The notes: a model not told the origin generated them from the letters alone. A stretch of DNA of 6,138 nucleotides from JAVBOD01 sp031551045 (GCA_031551045.1 JAVBOD010000007.1:1-6138), one strand, 5' to 3'. Shown: positions 1 to 5,996, numbered from the stretch's first letter. A program made the numbers and translations.

Positions 1-2
1 TG

Positions 3-75
3 AGCGGGAAACGAGGTTCGAACTCGCGACCCTCAGCTTGGGAAGCTGATGCTCTACCAACTGAGCTACTCCCGC
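3..75 (-). tRNA. tRNA-Gly, anticodon CCC
   Basis: The minus strand folds into a full cloverleaf of 73 nt. The 7-bp acceptor stem (GCGGGAG) has one G-U pair at its base. The D arm carries AGTTGGTA, the 5-bp anticodon stem is TCAGC/GCTGA, the variable loop has 5 nt, and the T arm carries the usual TTCGAAC loop. The 7-nt anticodon loop reads TTCCCAA, so the anticodon is CCC (plus-strand positions 40-42) and the tRNA reads the glycine codon GGG. The discriminator base is U, as expected for bacterial tRNA-Gly. The next bases read CA rather than CCA, so the CCA tail appears not to be encoded and would be added after transcription. Only two bases lie beyond the 3' end, so terminator and downstream neighbours cannot be seen. 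Confidence 0.97.
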
Positions 76-85
76 TAATTTACTG

Positions 86-93
86 CAAAGGTA
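86..93 (-). promoter_or_regulatory. Possible -7 element for the tRNA-Gly gene
   Basis: On the minus strand this reads TACCTTTG, an exact match to the Bacteroidetes -7 consensus TAnnTTTG. It lies 10 bp upstream of the mature tRNA 5' end, which would leave a very short 5' leader. No clear TTG element lies about 20 bp further upstream, so the call rests on the -7 box and its position. Confidence 0.5.
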
Positions 94-116
94 AAACAAA
101 AAATGAAATTTTTAAT

Positions 117-124
117 TATCTTTG
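117..124 (+). promoter_or_regulatory. Possible -7 element for the flippase-like gene
   Basis: TATCTTTG matches TAnnTTTG exactly but has no recognisable TTG element 19-22 bp upstream. It ends only 4 bp before the ATG at 129, so transcription from it would begin almost at the start codon and give a leaderless or nearly leaderless mRNA. It could also be a chance match in A/T-rich DNA. Confidence 0.3.
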
Positions 125-128
125 TTGA

Positions 129-1226
129 ATGTTATTAAAAATAATAGGTAAAACTTTTGCGTATATTCGTAAATCGCGCCTTTTTCAAATATTATTTCCT
201 ACCGTATTGGGCCTCTCTGTCGTGGTATGGCTGTTTTGGGGTGAATTCGACCCTGCGGCTTTCCGTTCCCTGCGGTTTACCTGGACGTCGGCGCTGTTTC
301 TATTTTGTGCCATCTTATGCATGGTAGGGCGCGACGCCGGCTACATGTGGCGCATACGCATCCTGTCCGATAAACAGCTGAAATGGCGGCAAGCCTTCCG
401 CGTTATCATGCTGTGGGAATTTACCTCGTGCGTGACTCCGTCGGCAGTGGGAGGCACCAGCGTGGCGGTAATCTATGTTAATAAAGAAGGGCTCAGCGTT
501 GGACATAGTTCGGCTATTGTCATGGCCACCTCGCTGCTCGATGAGTTGTACTTCATCATCATGTTTCCCCTGTTGATTCTGATGGTGGGCTCCGGGGCTT
601 TGTTCAGCGTAGCTTCCGAGCAATTGGCCCACAACCTGTTTTTAATTACGATTATCGGCTACAGCTTAAAGTTGGCGTGGGTGTTGCTGCTTTCCTACGG
701 AATGTTTATCAATCCCTATGGCCTGAGCCGCCTTATCAAAGCAGTGTTTAAATTGCCCGTTTTGCGCCGCTGGCAGGAAGGGGCCGACAAAGCCGGCCGC
801 GATATTATCAAAAGCGCGGTGATGTTACGCCGAAAGAATTTCCTGTTTTGGTTGAAAGCGTCTTTATCTACATTTATTTCGTGGACATCGCGCTACTGGG
901 TAGTAAATATGCTATTTCTCGCTTTCTTTGCGGTGAACGACCATATGGTCATTTTTGCCCGCCAGTTAGTGATGTTCTTGGCGCAACTTATTGCTCCTAC
1001 GCCCGGGGCAAGCGGTGTGGCCGAATGGTTGTTTAAAGATTTTCTGGGCGATTTTATTCCGGTCGCCGGTATCACTATGGGTTTTGCATTGTTGTGGCGG
1101 TTGATTACCTATTACCCTTATCTATTTATTGGAGTGGTGCTGTTCCCGAAATGGCTGGTCGATAAATTCGGAAAGAAAAAAAAGGAAAGCCTTGCCCCGT
1201 CCCTTTCCAAAGGAGAGGGGGAATAA
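129..1226 (+). CDS. Flippase-like integral membrane protein (LPG_synthase_TM / YbhN family)
   Basis: This is a 365-residue polytopic inner-membrane protein with about seven or eight hydrophobic helices, starting near residues 21-37. Family hallmarks are the TPSAVGG stretch near residues 103-109, followed by a conserved-looking YVNKEGLS, and PTPGASGVAEW at 290-300, followed by a final helix pair that includes LWRLITYYP. Such domains resemble the flippase part of MprF. Relatives are thought to move lipids or polyprenyl-linked intermediates across the membrane, but the substrate here is unknown. No soluble lysyl-transferase domain is present, so it should not be called a lysyl-phosphatidylglycerol synthase. 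The ATG at 129 directly follows an in-frame TGA (126-128), and no other start precedes the first helix, so the start is well fixed. The last dozen or so residues (SLAPSLSKGEGE) are encoded by a G/C-rich repeat and are probably not part of the ancestral protein. The permease gene follows 92 bp downstream on the same strand. Confidence 0.88.
   Translation: MLLKIIGKTFAYIRKSRLFQILFPTVLGLSVVVWLFWGEFDPAAFRSLRFTWTSALFLFCAILCMVGRDAGYMWRIRILSDKQLKWRQAFRVIMLWEFTSCVTPSAVGGTSVAVIYVNKEGLSVGHSSAIVMATSLLDELYFIIMFPLLILMVGSGALFSVASEQLAHNLFLITIIGYSLKLAWVLLLSYGMFINPYGLSRLIKAVFKLPVLRRWQEGADKAGRDIIKSAVMLRRKNFLFWLKASLSTFISWTSRYWVVNMLFLAFFAVNDHMVIFARQLVMFLAQLIAPTPGASGVAEWLFKDFLGDFIPVAGITMGFALLWRLITYYPYLFIGVVLFPKWLVDKFGKKKKESLAPSLSKGEGE
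1189..1221. repeat. G/C-rich hairpin repeat, copy A (inside flippase 3' end)
   Basis: This C-rich then G-rich segment folds on itself: bases 1201-1208 pair with 1212-1219 around an AAA loop, with all eight positions paired if one U-G is allowed. It encodes the C-terminal tail of the flippase-like protein up to its last sense codon. Its reverse complement resembles copy B at 1288-1316, with shared blocks CCCCTCT, GGA, AGGG and GGGG plus small gaps. It looks like a Bacteroidetes-style intergenic palindromic repeat that has merged with a gene end. No T-run follows, so I do not call it a terminator. Confidence 0.55.
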
Positions 1227-1287
1227 AGGCCCTTGCATTCGGAGATAATGAATTCAAAAGAGAAATATTACTATATCGCTCATAAAA

Positions 1288-1316
1288 GCCCCTCTTTCGG
1301 AGGGCTTGGGGAGGCC
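1288..1316. repeat. G/C-rich hairpin repeat, copy B (before the permease start)
   Basis: GCCC at 1288-1291 pairs with GGGC at 1302-1305. The stem extends by two more pairs if C1292 is bulged out, leaving a small TTTCG loop. The segment continues into CTTGGGGAGGCC, which holds the likely ribosome-binding site of the next gene. It is related to copy A but in the opposite orientation, so the two copies could also pair with each other across 66 bases in the transcript. Confidence 0.5.
1308..1314 (+). promoter_or_regulatory. Shine-Dalgarno sequence that supports a TTG start
   Basis: GGGGAGG ends 4 nt before the TTG at 1319. A strong Shine-Dalgarno is unusual compared with the other starts in this window, and here it supports the non-ATG start of the permease. 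It is part of repeat copy B, so it may be partly hidden by pairing with the C-rich part of copy A (CCCC at 1195-1198). Confidence 0.5.
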
Positions 1317-1318
1317 GC

Positions 1319-2563
1319 TTGAATTATAATCTATACATAGCACGCCGTTTATCGACCGACCCTGTGTCGGGCAACCGCTTGTCGCGCCTGATGGTACGGA
1401 TAGCCATTTTCAGTGTGGCGGTAAGTTTAACGGTCATGCTTATTTCAGTAGCGGTAATTTCCGGTTTTAAATCCGAAATAAAGACAAAGCTTACGGGATT
1501 CAGCGGGCATATTGTGATAACTAATTATGACGATAATCTTTCCTTGGAAACCAAGCCCATCGAAATATCCGATAGTTTGCTGACGGACCTGCAGGAAATA
1601 GATGGAGTAGAGCACATTCAGTTTTATGCTACCAAAAGCGGGATTATTAAAACCGCCGATAAGATTCAGGGGGCTGCCCTGAAAGGTATTTCAACCGATT
1701 TTGACGGACGTTTTTTATCATCGCGCCTGGTAGAGGGCGAGTTGTTTCAGGTAAACGATACGGCAACAACGAATCAAGTACTGATTTCGCAACGCATGGC
1801 CAATATTTTACAACTGAAAACAGGCGATGCTTTCGAAATGTATTTTATACAAGACCCGCCACGGGTGCGTAAATTCACTATCAGCGGATTATTCGATACG
1901 CAAATCGATGATATTGATAAAACTTTTATTGTGTGCGATATCAAGCATATTCAACGCCTCAGCGGATGGACGAAACGACAAATTTCAGGCGCCGAAATTT
2001 TTATTGACGATTTCAGTCGCGTGGATTCATTAGCGGAAAAAGTGGACGACGTTCTTGCTTACTACATTGGCGCCGACGGTTCTCGCCTGCGAGCCTCCAG
2101 TATTCGCGAAAAATTTCCGAATCTGTTCGATTGGCTCGATTTACTCAATATGAACGTGTGGATTATCCTTTCACTGATGATTGTAGTCGCCGGGTTTAAT
2201 ATGATTTCGGGATTATTGATATTGTTGATTGAAAAAACCTCCGTGATAGGCTTGTTGAAAGCGTTGGGAATGCGTAATGAGAATGTACGTATGATTTTTA
2301 TATACCGCGCGGCATTCATTGTATTGAAGGGTATGTTGTGGGGCAATATTATCGGCATCGGAATATGCGCGCTGCAGGCTTGTTTCGGCATCATCAAACT
2401 TGATCCGGTAAATTATTTTTTAGATACGGTGCCGGTGCAAATCACTTGGTGGCATATTATTGCGGTCAATGCCCTCACCTTTGTGTGCATTACCTTGTTA
2501 TTGACTTTGCCTGCGCTGATAATTACACGCATCAGCCCCGAGAAAACATTGAAAGTAGAATAG
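1319..2563 (+). CDS. LolC/LolE-type ABC transporter permease (FtsX/MacB fold)
   Basis: This 414-residue inner-membrane permease has the four-helix layout of the lipoprotein-releasing LolC/LolE family: helix 1 near residues 25-49, a large periplasmic MacB-like domain at about 50-275, then three helices near 278-304, 326-354 and 377-403. The segment EKTSVIGLLKALGM (305-318) is the cytoplasmic coupling-helix signature of FtsX-type permeases, which contacts the ATPase. The tail SPEKTLKVE is also typical. By family, it would work with a LolD-type ATPase to extract mature lipoproteins from the inner membrane for delivery to the outer membrane; no ATPase gene is in this window. The start is TTG at 1319. 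It gives MNYNLYIARRL, which matches the usual N-terminus of the family, and a Shine-Dalgarno lies just upstream; the first internal ATG (codon 25) would cut into helix 1. No promoter match lies in the gap before it, so co-transcription with the flippase-like gene is likely. MacB-like export of another substrate is possible but less likely. Confidence 0.9.
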   Translation: MNYNLYIARRLSTDPVSGNRLSRLMVRIAIFSVAVSLTVMLISVAVISGFKSEIKTKLTGFSGHIVITNYDDNLSLETKPIEISDSLLTDLQEIDGVEHIQFYATKSGIIKTADKIQGAALKGISTDFDGRFLSSRLVEGELFQVNDTATTNQVLISQRMANILQLKTGDAFEMYFIQDPPRVRKFTISGLFDTQIDDIDKTFIVCDIKHIQRLSGWTKRQISGAEIFIDDFSRVDSLAEKVDDVLAYYIGADGSRLRASSIREKFPNLFDWLDLLNMNVWIILSLMIVVAGFNMISGLLILLIEKTSVIGLLKALGMRNENVRMIFIYRAAFIVLKGMLWGNIIGIGICALQACFGIIKLDPVNYFLDTVPVQITWWHIIAVNALTFVCITLLLTLPALIITRISPEKTLKVE

Positions 2564-2565
2564 CG

Positions 2566-2587
2566 CTTATTGGGCAATAAGGTTTTG
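2566..2587 (+). terminator. Possible terminator across the convergent stop codons
   Basis: CTTATTG (2566-2572) and CAATAAG (2575-2581) form a perfect inverted repeat, practically a stem with a small G-rich loop, followed by GTTTTG. This would suit termination of the plus-strand permease transcript. The stem is A/T-rich and the T-run is short, so it may be weak. In the minus direction no T-run follows, so it is not clearly bidirectional. It overlaps the last codons and stop of the minus-strand mltF-like gene. Confidence 0.4.
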
Positions 2588-3643
2588 ATAATGCTGATAC
2601 CGTTCCATGATATTATCCACAAAACGTAATGTTTCGTTACCTTTGAACCGTCCCAGTTCTATGCTTTCCCCGGAATAATGTATTTCGTGTTTCATCAGCG
2701 GAATTACGGAGGCGACATCTTCCCATACGTTGGGGTTTTTATTCAATGATTCGGCGAATTTCCGGCAATCGATGATTCTTCCAAGGCCGGCATTGTAGGA
2801 GGCTAATACGAATTTTACCTGATTGGCTTCATCGATGAGACTGTCTTTGGCAAAATATTTCTGAAGTGATTGCAGAAAGTTCGTTCCGGCACGCAAGTTT
2901 TCTTTCGGATCTTGTAAATCGACTACTCCATACAACTCGGCGGTTTGCGGCATCACCTGCATCAATCCTTCGGCGCCACGTTTCGAAATGACATCGTTTT
3001 GGAACCGCGATTCCTGACACACCAGCGCGGCCAATAAACGCCAGTCCCACCCAATGCGTTCGGCGTAGTATTTAATGGCTGCATCATAGGGCGATAATGA
3101 GCCATAGGTGGTGCGGACAGGTAATACCATGCGCGATTCGAAATATTTTTGTTGCTTTTGTTGGTGCTCTTTCGTGTCGCGGTATTGTGCCAACCAACGA
3201 TTGATGGCGTTTACTAATCCTACATTCTTGACGGATGTTGCCCAAACAGCATTGGTATTTTCATCAATGGCCATGCTGGTTACGATTTGTTTGTCGTATT
3301 TTTCTCGGATACTGTCGGCTTCACTGGTACATACAACAACATCTACTTCGCCTTTTAATAGCCCTTTCCAGCGTTTCTCCAAGTCGGATTCTACAACAAT
3401 ACGATAGGCGCAATGTTGTGATTTTGCAAATGACCGGATGAGGTCTAACTGATAGCCTACCGGTTCCGACCGGTATAGAAAATAATCGCCATAATGATTA
3501 CGTACGGAAAATACGATGGTATCGCCGGGCGAAATCAAATATTTGTCGTGTCGGCTGAATCCTGCCCGGTTGTGGGCATATAGCACGCAGCAAAGCGTGA
3601 GAAACACGATTATATAAAATTTATGTTTTTGCAAGTACCTCAT
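2567..3643 (-). CDS. mltF: MltF-type lytic murein transglycosylase, compact form
   Basis: This 358-residue envelope enzyme should cleave peptidoglycan between MurNAc and GlcNAc, forming 1,6-anhydro ends. The N-terminus has a signal or anchor helix (about 8-23). Residues about 40-165 resemble a family-3 solute-binding domain, including LKGEVDVVVC. The C-terminal half is a family-1 SLT domain with catalytic Glu211 in QESRF, GLMQVMP at 226-232, NLRAGTNFL at 249-257 and ASYNAG at 281-286, all intact. E. coli MltF is about 518 residues. The catalytic part here is of normal size, while the binding domain is roughly 90 residues short and seems to lack most of its second lobe. Cysteines 18 and 19 do not sit in a good lipobox, so lipoprotein status is doubtful. 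The ATG at 3643 is the only sensible start; an AAGGAG lies 14 nt upstream, rather far. Its own promoter match overlaps the end of the porin gene, so it may be read both alone and with the porin. Confidence 0.88.
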   Translation of the reverse strand: MRYLQKHKFYIIVFLTLCCVLYAHNRAGFSRHDKYLISPGDTIVFSVRNHYGDYFLYRSEPVGYQLDLIRSFAKSQHCAYRIVVESDLEKRWKGLLKGEVDVVVCTSEADSIREKYDKQIVTSMAIDENTNAVWATSVKNVGLVNAINRWLAQYRDTKEHQQKQQKYFESRMVLPVRTTYGSLSPYDAAIKYYAERIGWDWRLLAALVCQESRFQNDVISKRGAEGLMQVMPQTAELYGVVDLQDPKENLRAGTNFLQSLQKYFAKDSLIDEANQVKFVLASYNAGLGRIIDCRKFAESLNKNPNVWEDVASVIPLMKHEIHYSGESIELGRFKGNETLRFVDNIMERYQHYQNLIAQ

Positions 3644-3676
3644 TGTTGTGCAGCGTACTCCTTATAGTATATGATA

Positions 3677-3708
3677 CAAAAATAATTCCGTTGTGCAATT
3701 ATAGCCAA
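3677..3708 (-). promoter_or_regulatory. Predicted Bacteroidetes-type promoter for the mltF-like gene
   Basis: On the minus strand, TTG (3708-3706) is followed after 21 bp by TATTTTTG (3684-3677), an exact match to TAnnTTTG. Transcription would start near 3670, giving a leader of roughly 27 nt before the ATG. The TTG element lies within the last codons of the upstream porin gene. The -7 box is good; the -33 element is only a partial match (CTTG rather than TTTG). Confidence 0.5.
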
Positions 3709-5729
3709 GTCCACGAAATACCTACTTTGAATACTCGTTGCGAACGGATATAGTGTAATGCAGAAAAGTAATCGTTGTTGGGCCATCCTTGATTAACATT
3801 GACCACTTTTGCAAAGATGCAGGCATGTTTCCATTTCATATTTACAAAAGCATCAATATATGGATAATCGCCTATTTTGCGAGTGTTCTGTATGTGGAAC
3901 ATTCCTGCATCGGGGTTGTATCCGTAGGCATGATAAGCGGTATTGAAATAAGTATCGGCTCCTATTTGTACCGTCAATACGTTTTTTACAGCTTCTATTT
4001 GAAAATAATAAGCTAAGTTGGCGCTTAGAATAGGCAAGGGCATAATGTCATTGTTGGACGAAAATTGCAATAAAATCCGATGGTCAAAATGGAAGTACCA
4101 TGCTTTGAAATTTTTCATTACATAGCCCGAAAGGATATTCACGGTTCCTCCGTCTTGTACCGGCCGGCCATCCATGCCAAAATATACAGGGCTGGCAATG
4201 AGTGCATAGCGAAACGATGCTTCGAATTTCCAATCGGGAATAGATAAAGTGCCCTGCAAGCTTGTTTCGGTTATTTTATCGAAGTTATTTCGCCATACCA
4301 AATGGTTGGAATAGGTGTTATTTAAAAAGTAATCCGGCTCTTGTGTTTTCAGGGAGATGTTTCCCAATAAGTGAACGCCTCCTTTCAACGGATAAGAAGA
4401 GATACGCACATTGCCGTTTATTTCGATATCGCCGGCATAGTAGCCGGCAATTTCATAACGCATGAACGCATCCCATGCAAAGTAGTTTTTAAAGAGGCCC
4501 GACGCTCCTGCGTACATATAAAAATTGCCTTGCGTTTCGTCATCTATCGGCCGGAGATAATAGTCCGGAGAGTAGGCGTAATTTTTGACCATGCTATAAC
4601 CGATTCCTCCGTTCAATTTTGAAACAATGGCATCGGGCGACCATGGTTGGATACGTAAAAAGAGCCGGTTGTCAAACAGCCGGGTTCGCATGGAGTCCCG
4701 CGATTGTGTCGGATGAATATAGAATTGATTATGGTAATAATTCCTCCCTGTACTGTCGGAAATGTCAATATTATCGGTATAAGTACGCTGAAAGGTATTG
4801 TATTCCATGGAGTGTCCCAACAACATCATAGTGCCTTCTCCGGTTGCGCTGGAATCTTGTTTGGAAAATTTAATAGGCACACCGTAGGAGTGCGTTAAGA
4901 AAAACGTATTGCCTGCTATTTTAGTTCCGGCAGAGGAGAGCGAAATCGGTATGGCCCGGGCATCTATCGTGGTATCTAAAATATAAAAATCGTCGGTCAT
5001 ACCGCCGTTTTCATCATTATTGATGCGGTTGTAAATATAACCGAAGTGGGCGCTGTAGCGCTTTCCGGTGTAGGCTGAGGATAACGAGATATTGCGTACA
5101 TCGGTAGCTTCGTTGAGCATCATTCCGCGCGATCCGTAGCGTTGATATTGCAGCGTGGCATTCCATTCCGGTTTTATATTCGCCGAAACCGTTGCGTTTA
5201 TATTCGATTCTTCATGCACACGGTTCCCGAACAATGTCCCGTAATATTCCAATCTGGTATAGGGCCCCTTGGTGTTGAAAAAGGGAATGTTGCCGGGCGT
5301 TACTAGATATTCTAAATAAGGGCTGATGTAGTAGAAACGGTCGTTAGTTTGCCGTTTAAAATAGTCATGCAACATCAGGGGAGAGCCGGAGGTGCCTAAA
5401 AATGTGAGTCCTACATCATCTCTAAAAAAAGGATATTCGGTTCTCCGGTCATTGATCATCGTATCTACGCGCCCTACTTTGGGTGCGTTTAAATATTGAT
5501 CGACCGTCCATGTAAAGAGTTTGCGTTTGATAACAGAGTCGGGGAAGACATAGGTCTCCAATGTCAGCTTTTTGCTGGTATCGGCCGGTTCTTCCTGGTG
5601 TTCGTGGGAATGTCCGGTAGGGTTATTGCCGTCATTGCCTCTTATTCGCTGTGTTTGAGCGGTAAGATTCAATGAAGAAAGCAATAATATCGTAATTAAA
5701 CCGGTTAAATATAGACCTCTATTCCACAT
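3699..5729 (-). CDS. Putative outer-membrane porin, Porin_10 family
   Basis: This 676-residue protein has a clear signal peptide: MWNRG, then a hydrophobic core, with likely cleavage after NLTA at residue 24. The mature N-terminus has a short polar linker rich in His and acidic residues (HSHEHQEE, 40-47). The rest shows the pattern of a large beta-barrel: alternating polar and hydrophobic strands, many Tyr, Phe, Trp and Asn, Gly/Asn turns, very few Cys, and a C-terminal strand ending in VFKVGISWTWL, as in barrel proteins inserted by BamA. Features such as VDQYLNAPKVGRVDTMIND and DVGLTFLGTSGSPLMLHDYF near residues 76-124 fit the Bacteroidetes Porin_10 family, and the length is normal for it. 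The transported substrate is unknown. The ATG at 5729 is the first codon of the signal peptide; it has no Shine-Dalgarno, as is usual in this phylum. It is likely first in a unit with mltF, 55 bp downstream, and has a strong promoter match of its own. Confidence 0.85.
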   Translation of the reverse strand: MWNRGLYLTGLITILLLSSLNLTAQTQRIRGNDGNNPTGHSHEHQEEPADTSKKLTLETYVFPDSVIKRKLFTWTVDQYLNAPKVGRVDTMINDRRTEYPFFRDDVGLTFLGTSGSPLMLHDYFKRQTNDRFYYISPYLEYLVTPGNIPFFNTKGPYTRLEYYGTLFGNRVHEESNINATVSANIKPEWNATLQYQRYGSRGMMLNEATDVRNISLSSAYTGKRYSAHFGYIYNRINNDENGGMTDDFYILDTTIDARAIPISLSSAGTKIAGNTFFLTHSYGVPIKFSKQDSSATGEGTMMLLGHSMEYNTFQRTYTDNIDISDSTGRNYYHNQFYIHPTQSRDSMRTRLFDNRLFLRIQPWSPDAIVSKLNGGIGYSMVKNYAYSPDYYLRPIDDETQGNFYMYAGASGLFKNYFAWDAFMRYEIAGYYAGDIEINGNVRISSYPLKGGVHLLGNISLKTQEPDYFLNNTYSNHLVWRNNFDKITETSLQGTLSIPDWKFEASFRYALIASPVYFGMDGRPVQDGGTVNILSGYVMKNFKAWYFHFDHRILLQFSSNNDIMPLPILSANLAYYFQIEAVKNVLTVQIGADTYFNTAYHAYGYNPDAGMFHIQNTRKIGDYPYIDAFVNMKWKHACIFAKVVNVNQGWPNNDYFSALHYIRSQRVFKVGISWTWL

Positions 5730-5750
5730 TCAAAAAATTGCTATAATTTA

Positions 5751-5781
5751 CAAATATAGAGAAAGCCGAGCGTAATTCAAA
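5751..5781 (-). promoter_or_regulatory. Predicted Bacteroidetes-type promoter for the porin gene
   Basis: On the minus strand, TTTG (5781-5778) is followed after 19 bp by TATATTTG (5758-5751), an exact match to the Bacteroidetes -33/-7 consensus with normal spacing. The start site would be near 5744-5746, leaving a short, A/T-rich leader of about 16 nt without a Shine-Dalgarno. Confidence 0.7.
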
Positions 5782-5912
5782 CAGACTTGAAAATAGCCAA
5801 GATGTATCCTATATTTTACAAATGTACGAAAAAAATGGGAAGGGAGAAAATGGGATGGTTAATAAAAAGAGCCAATGCTGAATCATATTCGATTTCTTTC
5901 CATTTTATAATA

Positions 5913-5934
5913 CATTAACTAAAATAAGTTAATG
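5913..5934. repeat. Inverted repeat upstream of the right-hand promoter
   Basis: CATTAACT (5913-5920) and AGTTAATG (5927-5934) are perfect 8-bp inverted arms separated by AAAATA. The repeat ends 6 bp before the -33 element of the promoter at 5941-5971, a normal place for an activator or repressor to bind. Its function is inferred from position only. Confidence 0.45.
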
Positions 5935-5940
5935 AGAAAT

Positions 5941-5971
5941 TTTGTTTTTTCATTTTTTCATTTTACATTTG
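5941..5971 (+). promoter_or_regulatory. Predicted Bacteroidetes-type promoter for the gene at 6093
   Basis: TTTG (5941-5944) is followed after exactly 19 bp by TACATTTG (5964-5971), a full match to the consensus. Transcription would start near 5977-5980, giving a long leader of about 115 nt. The spacer is almost wholly made of two tandem TTTTTTCA units plus TTT. The -7 box lies inside the palindrome TTTTACA-TT-TGTAAAA (5961-5976). Confidence 0.65.
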
Positions 5972-5972
5972 T

Positions 5973-5996
5973 AAAAATTAACATATGTTATTTTTT
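5973..5996. repeat. Near-perfect 24-bp palindrome at the predicted transcription start
   Basis: The centre TAACATATGTTA (5979-5990) is a perfect 12-bp palindrome. It is flanked by AAAAAT on the left and TTTTTT on the right, so that 11 of 12 base pairs of the 24-bp palindrome match. It lies just downstream of the -7 box, at the expected start of transcription. An operator is the simplest reading; as RNA it would be a weak A/T-only hairpin with a U-run. Confidence 0.45.

Noticed and set aside
315..632. Minus-strand open frame of 105 codons inside the flippase-like gene
   Set aside because: It lies wholly antisense to a well-supported membrane-protein gene and has a low-complexity His/Gln/Arg-rich translation with no recognisable domain.
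3108..3441. Two overlapping plus-strand open frames opposite the mltF-like gene
   Set aside because: Both are antisense to coding sequence with clear domain content; their translations are Cys/Phe/Ser-rich and show no family features.
4425..4450. Repeated GCCGGC motif at 4431-4436 and 4443-4448
   Set aside because: It falls in the porin coding sequence, where it encodes an AGYYAG segment of a barrel strand; there is no sign of a regulatory or mobile repeat.
4262..4898. Several plus-strand open frames of 64-83 codons opposite the porin gene
   Set aside because: They overlap one another in different frames and are antisense to the barrel-coding sequence; this is the expected by-product of its codon use.
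5819..5826. A further TAnnTTTG match on the minus strand (TACATTTG)
   Set aside because: No TTG element lies at the right distance upstream, and a much better promoter for the porin is at 5751-5781.
5822..5881. Small plus-strand frame of 19 codons beginning at ATG 5822
   Set aside because: It has no ribosome-binding site or promoter and a Lys/Gly/Asn-rich translation from a purine tract; it is most likely chance.
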